From: an uncultured Selenomonas sp.
Lineage (GTDB): Bacteria > Bacillota > Negativicutes > Selenomonadales > Selenomonadaceae
DNA length: 12,097 nucleotides
Direction: 5' to 3'
Assembly (NCBI GenBank): GCA_937915915.1
Contig: CALGGN010000102.1
Coordinates: forward strand, 1-12,097
Below the pieces are notes generated by a model. The model made no database searches. It saw only the letters and a program-made list of their open reading frames with translations, and was not told the DNA's origin. Shown here piece after piece: positions 1-7,527 of this stretch (position 1 is its first letter; each line of letters starts with the position of its first letter). Made by a program: the position numbers and the translations under genes.

Positions 1-845
1 AGATGGATGGCATAGAAACGATGGCTGCCATGCGGGAGATGGGCGAATACGCCAATAGTGGCACGCCTGTCATTGCGCTCACGGCAAATGCAGTTTCAGG
101 TGCAAGGGAAGAGTATTTGGCAGCCGGATTTACGGACTATCTGACAAAGCCTATCAACAGCGTCCAGCTGGAGCGCATGATTGCCTTTTATTTGCCAAAG
201 GAAAAGCTGAAAATCTCGAAGGTCTCAACAAACCAGACGGAACAGGCGGAACCAACGGAGAAATTGCCTAAATGGCTGCTGGAAAGCGGGCTGGATGTCA
301 AATCCGGCTTGAAATACTGCGGCTCAAAGGAAGGCTACTTGGAGGCAGTGGAAATCTTCCATGATGCCATTGATGAGATTGTGCGGAATCTGAAGTATCG
401 TTTGGATAGCGGAGACATCAAGAATTATACCATCCAGGTGCATTCCATCAAAAGCTCTTCGCGCATCATCGGGGCCAATGAGCTTTCCGAGCGGGCAAAG
501 CGCCTGGAAGATGCCGGCAATCAGGGATTTGTGGAGGAAATTCAAAAGGATACGCCTGCGTTGCTGAATCTTTTAACGGCTTACAAGGAGGTTTTGGCGC
601 CGATCCATGAATCCGACAAGGAGGAAGCCGAGCTGCCCGAAATCGAGATGGGAACTCTGGCGGAGGCATACGAAGCCATGCAGGAAATCGCTGCGAGCTT
701 TGATTATGACAGCATGATGTTTGTATTCCAGTCCTTGGAGAAATACCGTATCCCCCAAAAGGAACAAGAATTTTTCAACCGGCTCAAAGCAGCCGCGAAA
801 AAACCGGACTGGGAGACGGTGTACAAGCTTTTGAACGAAAAATAA
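1..845 (+). CDS. Hybrid sensor kinase/response regulator, C-terminal part (receiver end + Hpt domain), 5' partial
   Basis: This is the 3' end of a phosphorelay protein; the gene begins before the window and the frame is open at the left edge. Residues counted from the first in-window Met (position 3) begin with MDGIE, the stretch that normally follows the phospho-acceptor Asp in a receiver domain, so that Asp lies off the edge. The receiver's conserved Thr (ALTAN, T27) and Lys (LTKPI, K49) are present. After a Glu/Thr-rich linker, residues about 88-198 form a histidine phosphotransfer (Hpt) domain with the motif HSIKSSSRIIGA and the likely phospho-accepting H147. The last 80 residues form a helical acidic tail of unknown role. 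By family knowledge such receiver-Hpt modules end hybrid histidine kinases or large response regulators; which one this is cannot be told here. The ATG at 3 is not taken as the start. Confidence 0.88.
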   Translation, partial: MDGIETMAAMREMGEYANSGTPVIALTANAVSGAREEYLAAGFTDYLTKPINSVQLERMIAFYLPKEKLKISKVSTNQTEQAEPTEKLPKWLLESGLDVKSGLKYCGSKEGYLEAVEIFHDAIDEIVRNLKYRLDSGDIKNYTIQVHSIKSSSRIIGANELSERAKRLEDAGNQGFVEEIQKDTPALLNLLTAYKEVLAPIHESDKEEAELPEIEMGTLAEAYEAMQEIAASFDYDSMMFVFQSLEKYRIPQKEQEFFNRLKAAAKKPDWETVYKLLNEK

Positions 846-847
846 AG

Positions 848-886
848 ACAACCGGCAGTTTGCTGAACAGGCTGCCGGTTGTTTTT
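848..886. terminator. Rho-independent terminator, probably bidirectional
   Basis: A perfect 11-bp stem pairs ACAACCGGCAG (848-858) with CTGCCGGTTGT (872-882) across a 13-nt loop. It is followed by five T (882-886) on the plus strand, just after the kinase stop codon. Read on the minus strand, the same stem is followed by a U-rich run (complement of 838-847), so it can also end the convergent gene whose stop codon lies at 896. Confidence 0.9.
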
Positions 887-895
887 CGCCGCGAT

Positions 896-2512
896 TCATT
901 CGCGGAGCAGATTCTTGTATGCGTTTATGATTTCCGCGATGAGCATCTTCCCCTTCAGGTCCGGGTGAAGACCGTCAACGGCGAGATGGTAATCCAGAAC
1001 CGTATGGGTGGAATCGTAGAAATAGGGTTCCAAATCGATATGATAGGGACGTTTTCTCAGAAAATCATTGATGTCCTCCAGTTTTTCCTTCCATGCGGGA
1101 TCGGTGTCCGTGTGGAACGCAAAGCGGATATTGGCGGGATTGATGGGCATCAGCGTAAGGAAGATCGGGCGAATGTCATTTTTCTCGCATTTCTGTTCGA
1201 TTTCCGCCAGATCCCCGATGACATCCTCTGCGGAAATGGCTGCGCTCCGCAGGCTGTTGGAGCCCGTCAGGATGAGGAGGTTCTTGGGGTGCAGCGGCAG
1301 CACATCCGTGTCGAAGCGTTCCAGCGTCATATGGGCAGTATCTCCGCTGCGGCCAAGATTCAATACCGGGAAATCGAGATAAGTCGTAATATCATACTCC
1401 AGCGAGGCAGGAGAATAGGAAAGCGCACCTCCGCCGTGCGCAATGCTGTCTCCGAAAAGCACCACATCCACGCGGGCAGGCAGAGGAGGCATGATGAAAT
1501 GCTCCGCATCGGAATAGTGGCCGATGGTATGCTCATCCTCGTCGACAGCACGGACACGCCAGTAATAGTCGCCTGCGTATGGCCGCGCGTATTCATCGTA
1601 GCAGCTGGCTACGTCGCTGGTGACCATATGCCATACGCGTTCCGGATCCGGTAAAGTGTCGTTGGGATGCTTCGGGGGATGGATCATCAGTTCCACTTCA
1701 TATTTGGTCATGTCGTGGATGGGGATCCATTCGTAGACAGGGTAAATCGGCTGCCGGAAATTTGGCATTTGGTCGAAATTGTTGATCAAGGGAGCATCGG
1801 GCATTGGCAGGTCAGGTTGGATCACAATCCGCTCCGCCTGAGAAAACTCGCCGATCGGCTCATGATGGAGCCCAAGAGCGCGGACTCGCCAGTAGAGTGC
1901 AGGTTGATTCTGATAGGAGCGGAGGTCTGCCTGCCAGCCATTGGTAAAGACTGCACGCGTGCTTTCCAAGTGATTTTTCTTGGAGCGTGCAATCCCACCC
2001 TCGGCATCGGGGGGGCCGGACAGCAGTTCCACCTCATAGCATACGGCAGTCGGAACCTTGTGCCACACCAGGAAGGGCATGAGGCTCGCCGGATTCGCGT
2101 CTGTATAATGATAGATGGCAATGGGAACGGGAGGATCCGGATAATTGGGATTGGCAATGGGGGCGGATGGGCCGGTAAGCCTTCCGAACATGCCGTATGC
2201 CGATACGCGGTAAAACATGGGGATGGCTGTGCGCGGAATCTGATAGCTTGCGTCCATGGTGAACTCGCTGGCAAAGAGGTGATACTCCGGTTCGCCCTTG
2301 ACAAGTCCTGTGGTGTGCGAGTAGGTCTCGATCCGATAAAAGCAGGGATAGGGAAGCCGCTTCCACGAGAGCATCATGGTTCCGTCTGTTTCCTTGAAGG
2401 TCGGCTCGAGTTTTATGTTGGCAAGCCCCAGGGGATCGGTTTTTTCGATCATGAAGATGCAGAGCATGGTGAAGGCGAAGATAATGCCTGTGAAGAGAAA
2501 GAATTTTTTCAT
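896..2512 (-). CDS. Exported SGNH/GDSL-type hydrolase with fibronectin-III-like repeats
   Basis: A 538-residue protein, probably an esterase or deacetylase acting on a cell-envelope or extracellular substrate. Residues about 4-22 are a hydrophobic signal or anchor with no lipobox, so it may stay tethered to the membrane. Residues about 30-345 hold three related beta-rich units, each marked by an aromatic-R-V-x-A strand (FYRVSA at 100, YWRVRA at 207, YWRVRA at 317), which suggests fibronectin-III-like folds. The C-terminal catalytic domain has the SGNH blocks: GDS with nucleophile S356, G387 in LNLGRSG, N419 in TGSNS, and D513/H516 in DGLHP. All four blocks are intact, so the enzyme is probably active; its substrate is not evident. 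The start ATG has GAGG 5 nt upstream. The gene is divergent from cobO and convergent with the kinase gene. Confidence 0.88.
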   Translation of the reverse strand: MKKFFLFTGIIFAFTMLCIFMIEKTDPLGLANIKLEPTFKETDGTMMLSWKRLPYPCFYRIETYSHTTGLVKGEPEYHLFASEFTMDASYQIPRTAIPMFYRVSAYGMFGRLTGPSAPIANPNYPDPPVPIAIYHYTDANPASLMPFLVWHKVPTAVCYEVELLSGPPDAEGGIARSKKNHLESTRAVFTNGWQADLRSYQNQPALYWRVRALGLHHEPIGEFSQAERIVIQPDLPMPDAPLINNFDQMPNFRQPIYPVYEWIPIHDMTKYEVELMIHPPKHPNDTLPDPERVWHMVTSDVASCYDEYARPYAGDYYWRVRAVDEDEHTIGHYSDAEHFIMPPLPARVDVVLFGDSIAHGGGALSYSPASLEYDITTYLDFPVLNLGRSGDTAHMTLERFDTDVLPLHPKNLLILTGSNSLRSAAISAEDVIGDLAEIEQKCEKNDIRPIFLTLMPINPANIRFAFHTDTDPAWKEKLEDINDFLRKRPYHIDLEPYFYDSTHTVLDYHLAVDGLHPDLKGKMLIAEIINAYKNLLRE

Positions 2513-2526
2513 AAAAGCCTCAAAAA

Positions 2527-2554
2527 TTGGTTTTGCGCCGAAATGGCATATAAT
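2527..2554 (+). promoter_or_regulatory. Putative sigma-70-type promoter for cobO
   Basis: A perfect TATAAT (2549-2554) lies 16 bp downstream of TTGGTT (2527-2532), which keeps the TTG of the -35 consensus. It precedes the cobO start by about 47 bp. I see no cobalamin riboswitch in the short leader, although such elements often control corrinoid genes. Confidence 0.55.
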
Positions 2555-2559
2555 TTTTT

Positions 2560-2588
2560 ATTATAGCATAAAAAGAGATGTTGCGTAA
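2560..2588 (-). promoter_or_regulatory. Putative promoter for the SGNH hydrolase gene
   Basis: On the minus strand a perfect TATAAT occupies 2565-2560. The matching -35 (TTACGC, 2588-2583, 17-bp spacer) is weak. It lies 48 bp before the hydrolase start and 5 bp from the opposite-strand -10 of cobO, so polymerases at the two promoters would compete for the same DNA. Confidence 0.45.
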
Positions 2589-2594
2589 GGGGGG
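2587..2594 (+). promoter_or_regulatory. Ribosome binding site that sets the TTG start of cobO
   Basis: AAGGGGGG sits 6 nt before the TTG at 2601. No ATG occurs in frame before the P-loop, so this site decides the start. Confidence 0.65.
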
Positions 2595-2600
2595 CTGGGT

Positions 2601-3143
2601 TTGGAAGAAAAGAAAGGTTTGATCATTGTCCATACGGGGGACGGAAAGGGGAAGACGACAGCGGCTTTGGGATTGGCTTTGCGAGCTTGGGGAGATGGAT
2701 TGCGGGTCTTGATCCTGCAGTTCATCAAGGGCGGCTGGAATTACGGAGAGCTTGCGGCGATGGATGCATTGGGGCGGCTTTCGGATGGACGTATCGAGGT
2801 ACGGCAAATGGGGCTTGGCTTCACGAAGCGAGGAGAGCGGACGAGTGCAGAGCATCAGGAGGCTGCGAGACAGGCAGTGGCTGAAGCGGAAGCGGAGATG
2901 GAGAGCGGGGATTGGGATCTCTTGATTTTGGACGAGATCAATTATGCTGTCAGCTTTGGGTTGATTTCGGAGGAAACCTTGCTTGCGCTCGTCGGACGGA
3001 AGCCTCCGATGCTCCATCTGGTGCTCACGGGGCGGGATGCGAAGCCGTCTTTGATTGAACACGCGGATCTCGTGACGGAGATGAAGCTCATCAAGCATCC
3101 CTACCAACGCGGCATCAAGGCGCAGAAAGGCATTGAGTTTTAG
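2601..3143 (+). CDS. cobO: Cob(I)yrinic acid a,c-diamide adenosyltransferase (CobO/BtuR/CobA family)
   Basis: This cytoplasmic enzyme transfers the 5'-deoxyadenosyl group of ATP to the cobalt of reduced corrinoids (EC 2.5.1.17), making adenosylcobalamin or its precursors in synthesis or salvage. The 180-residue length is usual for the family. The N-terminal P-loop is GDGKGKTT (13-20), in the reversed orientation typical of CobA enzymes. The Walker-B-like LILDEINYA (D111, E112) and the late HLVLTGR and GIKAQKGIEF blocks are also characteristic. The start is TTG, supported by the purine-rich site 6 nt upstream. The gene stands alone, with no other cobalamin genes in the window; a salvage role is an inference from that. 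Confidence 0.93.
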   Translation: MEEKKGLIIVHTGDGKGKTTAALGLALRAWGDGLRVLILQFIKGGWNYGELAAMDALGRLSDGRIEVRQMGLGFTKRGERTSAEHQEAARQAVAEAEAEMESGDWDLLILDEINYAVSFGLISEETLLALVGRKPPMLHLVLTGRDAKPSLIEHADLVTEMKLIKHPYQRGIKAQKGIEF

Positions 3144-3150
3144 GGCAGCG

Positions 3151-3219
3151 AACGCAGGTATGCGCAATTCATCACTGCATTTTGCTTGTCTGAATTTGAC
3201 AGTTCCTGCGTTATTTTCT
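3151..3219 (+). terminator. Possible terminator or structured element after cobO
   Basis: AACGCAGG (3151-3158) pairs perfectly with CCTGCGTT (3205-3212), and a T-rich run follows (TTATTTTCTT, 3211-3220). The 46-nt loop is long for a simple terminator but holds a small inner hairpin (TGTC/GACA around 3187-3200). It lies 8 bp after the cobO stop. The rest of the 144-bp gap to the thioesterase holds only its promoter region. Confidence 0.45.
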
Positions 3220-3246
3220 TCAATTCGTGCACCTTGTCCAGATTTG

Positions 3247-3255
3247 TGGTATGAT
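3247..3255 (+). promoter_or_regulatory. Putative extended -10 promoter for the thioesterase-priA run
   Basis: TGGTATGAT contains TATGAT (3250-3255) preceded by the TGn extended -10 signature. No good -35 lies at 16-18 bp, as expected for extended -10 promoters. It is 33 bp before the thioesterase start, which has a strong GAGGGGGG ribosome binding site. Confidence 0.5.
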
Positions 3256-3287
3256 AGTCATAGTTTTCGAAGCGAGGGGGGTTTCAG

Positions 3288-3722
3288 ATGGAGAAGGCAT
3301 TGACGGAGCAGCAGCAGAGGCTCATCCGGTTTTATCACAGCCATCCGTTCATACGGTGCATGCATTTCGAGGTGGTGCCGCAGGAGGACGGGACAGTCCA
3401 GTTTGCGCTTCCGATTGATGAGATGCATACGAACCTCTATGGGATCGCGCACGGCGGTGTGCTCATGGCGATGGCAGATACCGTCATGGGCGCTGCATGC
3501 CTGGAGCTCAACAAAAAGGTGGTCACCATGAATCTCAGCATGGATTTCATGCATTCGGTGCCAATGACACAGCGCATTGTGGCAACGGCACAGGTTCTCC
3601 ATGACGGCAGGCATACCATGACCTGCGAGTGTGAGATCCTGAGCGAGGAGGGCAAGCTGTTTGCCAAGGCACATGCCATGTTCTATGTGCTCGGCAAATT
3701 CATCGAGGACGATACGGAATAG
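3288..3722 (+). CDS. PaaI-family hotdog thioesterase
   Basis: A 144-residue protein with one hotdog (4HBT) domain, expected to hydrolyse acyl- or aryl-CoA thioesters in the cytoplasm. The signature block is NLYGIAHGGVLMAMADTVMG: N49, the H55-G56-G57 turn, and D64 on the following helix, which in the PaaI group acts in catalysis. The strands after it (VVTMNLSMDFMHSV, then RIVATAQVLHDGRHTMTCE) follow the usual hotdog order. The ATG has a strong purine-rich ribosome binding site 7 nt upstream. Its stop lies 14 bp before priA, so the two are probably cotranscribed. The acyl substrate cannot be inferred; such genes often serve housekeeping removal of stalled CoA esters. Confidence 0.88.
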   Translation: MEKALTEQQQRLIRFYHSHPFIRCMHFEVVPQEDGTVQFALPIDEMHTNLYGIAHGGVLMAMADTVMGAACLELNKKVVTMNLSMDFMHSVPMTQRIVATAQVLHDGRHTMTCECEILSEEGKLFAKAHAMFYVLGKFIEDDTE

Positions 3723-3736
3723 GTGGTGCAGGAGTT

Positions 3737-6148
3737 TTGCTGACAGCAGAGGTATTCGTAAACCTGCCCGTCAAGAGCATAGCGCAGGCCTATACCTATC
3801 ATGTGCCGGAGGAACTTTCCCATATCGGAGCCGGCTGGCGGGTTTTTGTGCCATTCGGAGGACGGCAGGTGGAAGGGTTCGTGCTTTCTGTAAAAGAACA
3901 GGAAAGCAGCGCCATTGCCCTGAAGGATATTCTGTCCACGGTGGATGAGGAGGCATGGTTCACGCCAAAAATGATCGAGGCTGCACGATGGATGTCGGAG
4001 TTCTACCTGTGCTCCTTGGCAGAAACCATGCGGCTCTTCATGCCCGGAAAGAGCGGGCTGAAGATCACGCTGCGCTACATGGCGGATGAAACTCAGTCAG
4101 GGCATACGATTCTGCAAATGCAGCAGTACGAAAAGGTCTATCGTTATTTGCTGCGTGACGGGCCAAAGCGCAGACTGGATTTGGAAAAAGCCTTTCCCGA
4201 GCAGGCAGAACAGTTGGATACGCTGCTGGAACGGATGCTGAAATATCATGTGCTGGTGCGACAGTACGATGCGGAAAAACGGGAGCACATCCGCTGTGAA
4301 GCATATGCGACCCTGCTGCAGCCGCTGACAGATGAAATATGGGCTGCGTTCCGGCGGAAAAAGGCACAAAAAAGACTGCTGGAACTATTGCAGCAGAAAG
4401 GTGACCAATCTGTCACAGCGTTAAAGGAACAGGGCGTATCCCGTGCCGTGCTCCATGCAGTCGAGAAAGCAGGCTTGATCGAGCTGCGCCGACGGCGCAT
4501 CCTGCGGGACAGCTATCGGGACGTGCAGTCAGAGCATAGCTCTATGACGCCGACAGGGGAACAGCAGAAGGTTCTGGACATCCTTTTGCCTGCCCTTGAT
4601 GCACAGCAGCAGAAAAAATTCCTGCTGCATGGCGTCACGGGAAGCGGGAAGACCCTGGTCTATATCAAAGCCGCAGAGCGGGCGAGGGAAAAGCAGCGGG
4701 CCGTCATGATGCTGGTGCCGGAAATCGCGCTGACCGGGCAGTTGGTACACGCCTTCAAAGCCTATTTCCCGCATGATATCATCGTCATGCACAGCCAGCT
4801 TTCCCTTTCCGAGCGCAATGATGCCATCGTGCGCATACGCCGCGGGGAGGCGGGCATCATCATCGGCGCGCGCTCCGCGCTCTTCACACCTGCGGACGAT
4901 CTGGGCATCATCATTCTGGACGAGGAACAGGATATGTCCTATAAGCAGGATGAGTCCCCACGCTATCATGCACGGGTGGTCGCTGAAAAGCTCGCAGAGC
5001 TTCATGGAGCGGTACTGCTATTGGGCAGCGCGACGCCTTCCATGGAAAGCTATTACCTCGCCGGGCAAGGGGAGCTGGAGCTGCTTTCCATGCCGCACCG
5101 CATCGGCAATCGTCCCTTGCCGGAAGTGCGCTGCATCGATATGCGGCAGGAACTCCGCATGGGGAACCGCCATATCTTGTCCCATGCCTTGAAGGAGCTC
5201 ATTGAAAAGACGGTCGCGGAAAAGCAGCAGATCATCATCATGCTGAACCGCCGCGGCTATTCCACCTTTGTCATGTGCCGTTCCTGCGGCGAGGCGCTGA
5301 AATGCCGTTTTTGCGGTCTTCCGCTGGTCTACCACAGAAATGGGAAACTGGCCTGTCATCACTGTGATGTGCAGGAAGAGGTTCCTGCGGTCTGTCCCAA
5401 ATGTTCCAGCCACTATATCAAGTACTTTGGTTCCGGCACGGAAAAGCTGGAACAGGAGCTGCGGGAATCCGTACCGAATGCGCGCATCATCCGCATGGAT
5501 CGCGATACGACCGGCAGAAAATTTGCGCACGATGAGATTTTGAGGAAGTTCCGGCATGGGGAATATGATATCCTCATGGGAACGCAAATGGTGGCAAAGG
5601 GACATGATATCCCGAATGTGACAGCGGTTGGAATCATCAGCGCGGATTCCGGCCTCAACATGCCGGATTTCCGTGCGTCGGAGCGTTGCTTCATGCTCGT
5701 CACGCAAACGGCGGGGCGCGGCGGACGCGGTACCGTGCCGGGACATGTGATCGTACAGGCTTATTGCCCGGAGCATTATGCGCTCTCCTGTGGAATCCGG
5801 CAGGATTACGAAGGTTTTTTTACGCAGGAAATCGGCCTCAGGAAAGAGCTGTTCTATCCGCCTTTCAGCCGCTTGGTGAAACTCTTGTTCCAGCATGAGG
5901 ACGAAGCCTGCGCCCGGCAAAATGGAAGCGAGCTGGTGGAGCGGTTCCATCGAAGATTCAAGGCGGCAAACGAGCACCGGATCATCGGGCCGTCACCTGC
6001 CGTTGTTTCCAATTTTCGCGGAATTTACCGCTTTGTGGTGCTGATCAAGACAGCGAAGCTTGCGGAGGTGCAGGCATTCCTGCACGATGCTGGGCTCCAT
6101 CTTCGCACAGATGTGGCAATCGATATCGATCCCATTACGATGATGTAA
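3737..6148 (+). CDS. priA: Primosomal protein N' (replication restart DNA helicase PriA)
   Basis: PriA binds abandoned replication forks, unwinds DNA 3' to 5' and reloads the replisome. The 803-residue protein has an N-terminal DNA-binding region (about 1-110), a winged-helix-like linker, then the superfamily 2 helicase core: Walker A GVTGSGKT (299-306), motif II DEEQ (395-398), LLGSATPS (motif III), GTQMVAKGHD (615-624) and the motif VI region QTAGRGGRG. Eight zinc-binding cysteines lie in four CxxC pairs (514/517, 523/526, 540/543, 553/556) between the two helicase lobes, as in the family. Motif II usually reads DEEH, so the Gln is a variant. No ATG fits the conserved N-terminus: the start is TTG at 3737 (GGAG only 2 nt upstream, AGGTGG 10 nt upstream) or CTG at 3740. 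The next gene follows after 18 bp. Confidence 0.97.
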   Translation: MLTAEVFVNLPVKSIAQAYTYHVPEELSHIGAGWRVFVPFGGRQVEGFVLSVKEQESSAIALKDILSTVDEEAWFTPKMIEAARWMSEFYLCSLAETMRLFMPGKSGLKITLRYMADETQSGHTILQMQQYEKVYRYLLRDGPKRRLDLEKAFPEQAEQLDTLLERMLKYHVLVRQYDAEKREHIRCEAYATLLQPLTDEIWAAFRRKKAQKRLLELLQQKGDQSVTALKEQGVSRAVLHAVEKAGLIELRRRRILRDSYRDVQSEHSSMTPTGEQQKVLDILLPALDAQQQKKFLLHGVTGSGKTLVYIKAAERAREKQRAVMMLVPEIALTGQLVHAFKAYFPHDIIVMHSQLSLSERNDAIVRIRRGEAGIIIGARSALFTPADDLGIIILDEEQDMSYKQDESPRYHARVVAEKLAELHGAVLLLGSATPSMESYYLAGQGELELLSMPHRIGNRPLPEVRCIDMRQELRMGNRHILSHALKELIEKTVAEKQQIIIMLNRRGYSTFVMCRSCGEALKCRFCGLPLVYHRNGKLACHHCDVQEEVPAVCPKCSSHYIKYFGSGTEKLEQELRESVPNARIIRMDRDTTGRKFAHDEILRKFRHGEYDILMGTQMVAKGHDIPNVTAVGIISADSGLNMPDFRASERCFMLVTQTAGRGGRGTVPGHVIVQAYCPEHYALSCGIRQDYEGFFTQEIGLRKELFYPPFSRLVKLLFQHEDEACARQNGSELVERFHRRFKAANEHRIIGPSPAVVSNFRGIYRFVVLIKTAKLAEVQAFLHDAGLHLRTDVAIDIDPITMM

Positions 6149-6166
6149 CTTTTTAGGAGGTATTTT

Positions 6167-7522
6167 ATGGATGATAAGAAAGTAGCCGAGGAAATTTCTC
6201 GGTTGGTCGGCGGCAGGGAGAACGTGGCAAGCGTATCAAACTGCATGACACGTCTGCGCTTGATGCTGTGCGACATGGAATCGGCACGGATGGAGGACAT
6301 CAAGAAGGTAGATGGCGTGCTGGGCATCAACTGCATGGAAAATGAGCTTCAGATTGTTTTCGGCCCTTCCCGTGTCAATAAAATCACCGATGCGTTCAAG
6401 AAGCTTATGGAACATGAAAAAAGCAAGCAGCCAAGGGTAGGGGACGGCAAGGCGCTTCATCAGGAAATACGGGCAAGGAATGATACGCCGATCAAGCGCA
6501 TGTTCAAGCAGATTTCCAGTATTTTCCTGCCATTGATTCCGGCCTTTATTGCCTGTGGCTTGTTGACAGGGATTCTTGCCATCGCGGCAAAGATCGATCC
6601 ATCTCTGGCAAAAACTCCCATGTGGAATCTTTTGGCTGTCATGGGGAATTCCATCTTCTGGGGCATGAACCTCTTTGTGGGCTATCAAGCCGCCAGGGTG
6701 TTCGGCGGAACGCCGATCTTGGGCGGTGCACTGGCTGCATTCGTCACGCATCCCGGACTGAAGGATATTGTGCTGGATGGCAGCAATCTGCTTCCGGGGC
6801 GCGGCGGGATCATCTCCGTGGTCTTGATCGCGGCCTTGGCTGTTTTCATCGAGAAACGGCTGCATCGGTGGATTCCTGAGATGTTCGACCTGTTCCTGAC
6901 ACCGCTGCTCACCATGCTTATCTCGGGCATGGCGGCTATCTTTGTGTTCCAGCCCATAGGCGGGATAATCGCAACGGCAATCGGCACTGCCGCGACTTCG
7001 GCAATCGAAGGCGGCGGCGCAGCAGTCGGTTTCGTGCTGGCAGGCGTGTGGCTGCCCATGGTCATGTTCGGCATTCATCAGGCCTTTACGCCGATCCATG
7101 TGTCCCTGTTGGAGCAATACGGAGTGACCATCCTGCTGCCCATTCTCGCCATGGCGGGGGCAGGCCAGGTCGGCCCTGCGATTGCCGTGTATTTTAAAAG
7201 CAAAAACCGCTTTTTGAAGAAAACCGTTCTTTCCGCTTTGCCCATTGGCATGATGGGAGTAGGGGAGCCGCTCATCTACGGTGTCACATTTCCCCTGGCC
7301 CGTCCTTTTTTGGGTGCCTGCATCGGCGCGGCCTTTGGCGGGGCGCTGGAAGCGAGCTTCATGGTAGGGGCGCGTGCCATGGGAATCTCCGGTCTTCCGC
7401 TGGCACCTACCACAGACCATGTGTATATCTATCTTTTAGGAATTTTGGTCAGCTATATCGCCGGATTCATTGCAACCTGGGTACTGGGCTTTGATGATCC
7501 GCCGGAAGAAGAACAGGAGTGA
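6167..7522 (+). CDS. PTS sugar transporter EIIBC, N-acetylmuramic-acid (MurP)-like
   Basis: A 451-residue membrane permease of the glucose-glucoside PTS family that imports and phosphorylates a sugar. Residues 1-85 are the cytoplasmic IIB domain with phospho-cysteine C26 in SNCMTRLRL, followed by QIVFGPS. Residues about 110-440 are the IIC membrane domain, with many hydrophobic segments and the sugar-site motif GEPLIYGV (E367). There is no IIA domain, so a separate IIA must supply phosphate. The B-C order, length, AGAGQVG and GEPLIYGVTFP blocks resemble remembered E. coli MurP more than sucrose or beta-glucoside permeases, but no murQ etherase is nearby to confirm the substrate. TAGGAGGT gives a strong ribosome binding site 8 nt before the ATG. 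The stop overlaps the earliest possible start of the next gene, which implies translational coupling. Confidence 0.9.
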   Translation: MDDKKVAEEISRLVGGRENVASVSNCMTRLRLMLCDMESARMEDIKKVDGVLGINCMENELQIVFGPSRVNKITDAFKKLMEHEKSKQPRVGDGKALHQEIRARNDTPIKRMFKQISSIFLPLIPAFIACGLLTGILAIAAKIDPSLAKTPMWNLLAVMGNSIFWGMNLFVGYQAARVFGGTPILGGALAAFVTHPGLKDIVLDGSNLLPGRGGIISVVLIAALAVFIEKRLHRWIPEMFDLFLTPLLTMLISGMAAIFVFQPIGGIIATAIGTAATSAIEGGGAAVGFVLAGVWLPMVMFGIHQAFTPIHVSLLEQYGVTILLPILAMAGAGQVGPAIAVYFKSKNRFLKKTVLSALPIGMMGVGEPLIYGVTFPLARPFLGACIGAAFGGALEASFMVGARAMGISGLPLAPTTDHVYIYLLGILVSYIAGFIATWVLGFDDPPEEEQE

Positions 7523-7527
7523 TGATG

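Noticed and set aside
860..2566. Long plus-strand open frames of 264 and 299 codons opposite the SGNH hydrolase gene
   Set aside because: They are antisense shadows: no ribosome binding site, no recognisable motif, and the minus-strand frame has a full catalytic domain and signal peptide.
2513..2600. Cobalamin riboswitch upstream of cobO
   Set aside because: The 88-bp gap is too short and lacks the conserved B12-box sequence.
5018..5977. A 319-codon minus-strand open frame inside priA
   Set aside because: It overlaps the helicase motifs and zinc cysteines of PriA on the other strand and has no start signal.
6236..7420. A 394-codon minus-strand open frame opposite the PTS permease
   Set aside because: Composition is His/Arg/Gln-rich and low in motifs, as expected from the complement of a hydrophobic membrane-protein gene; the plus strand is clearly EIIBC.
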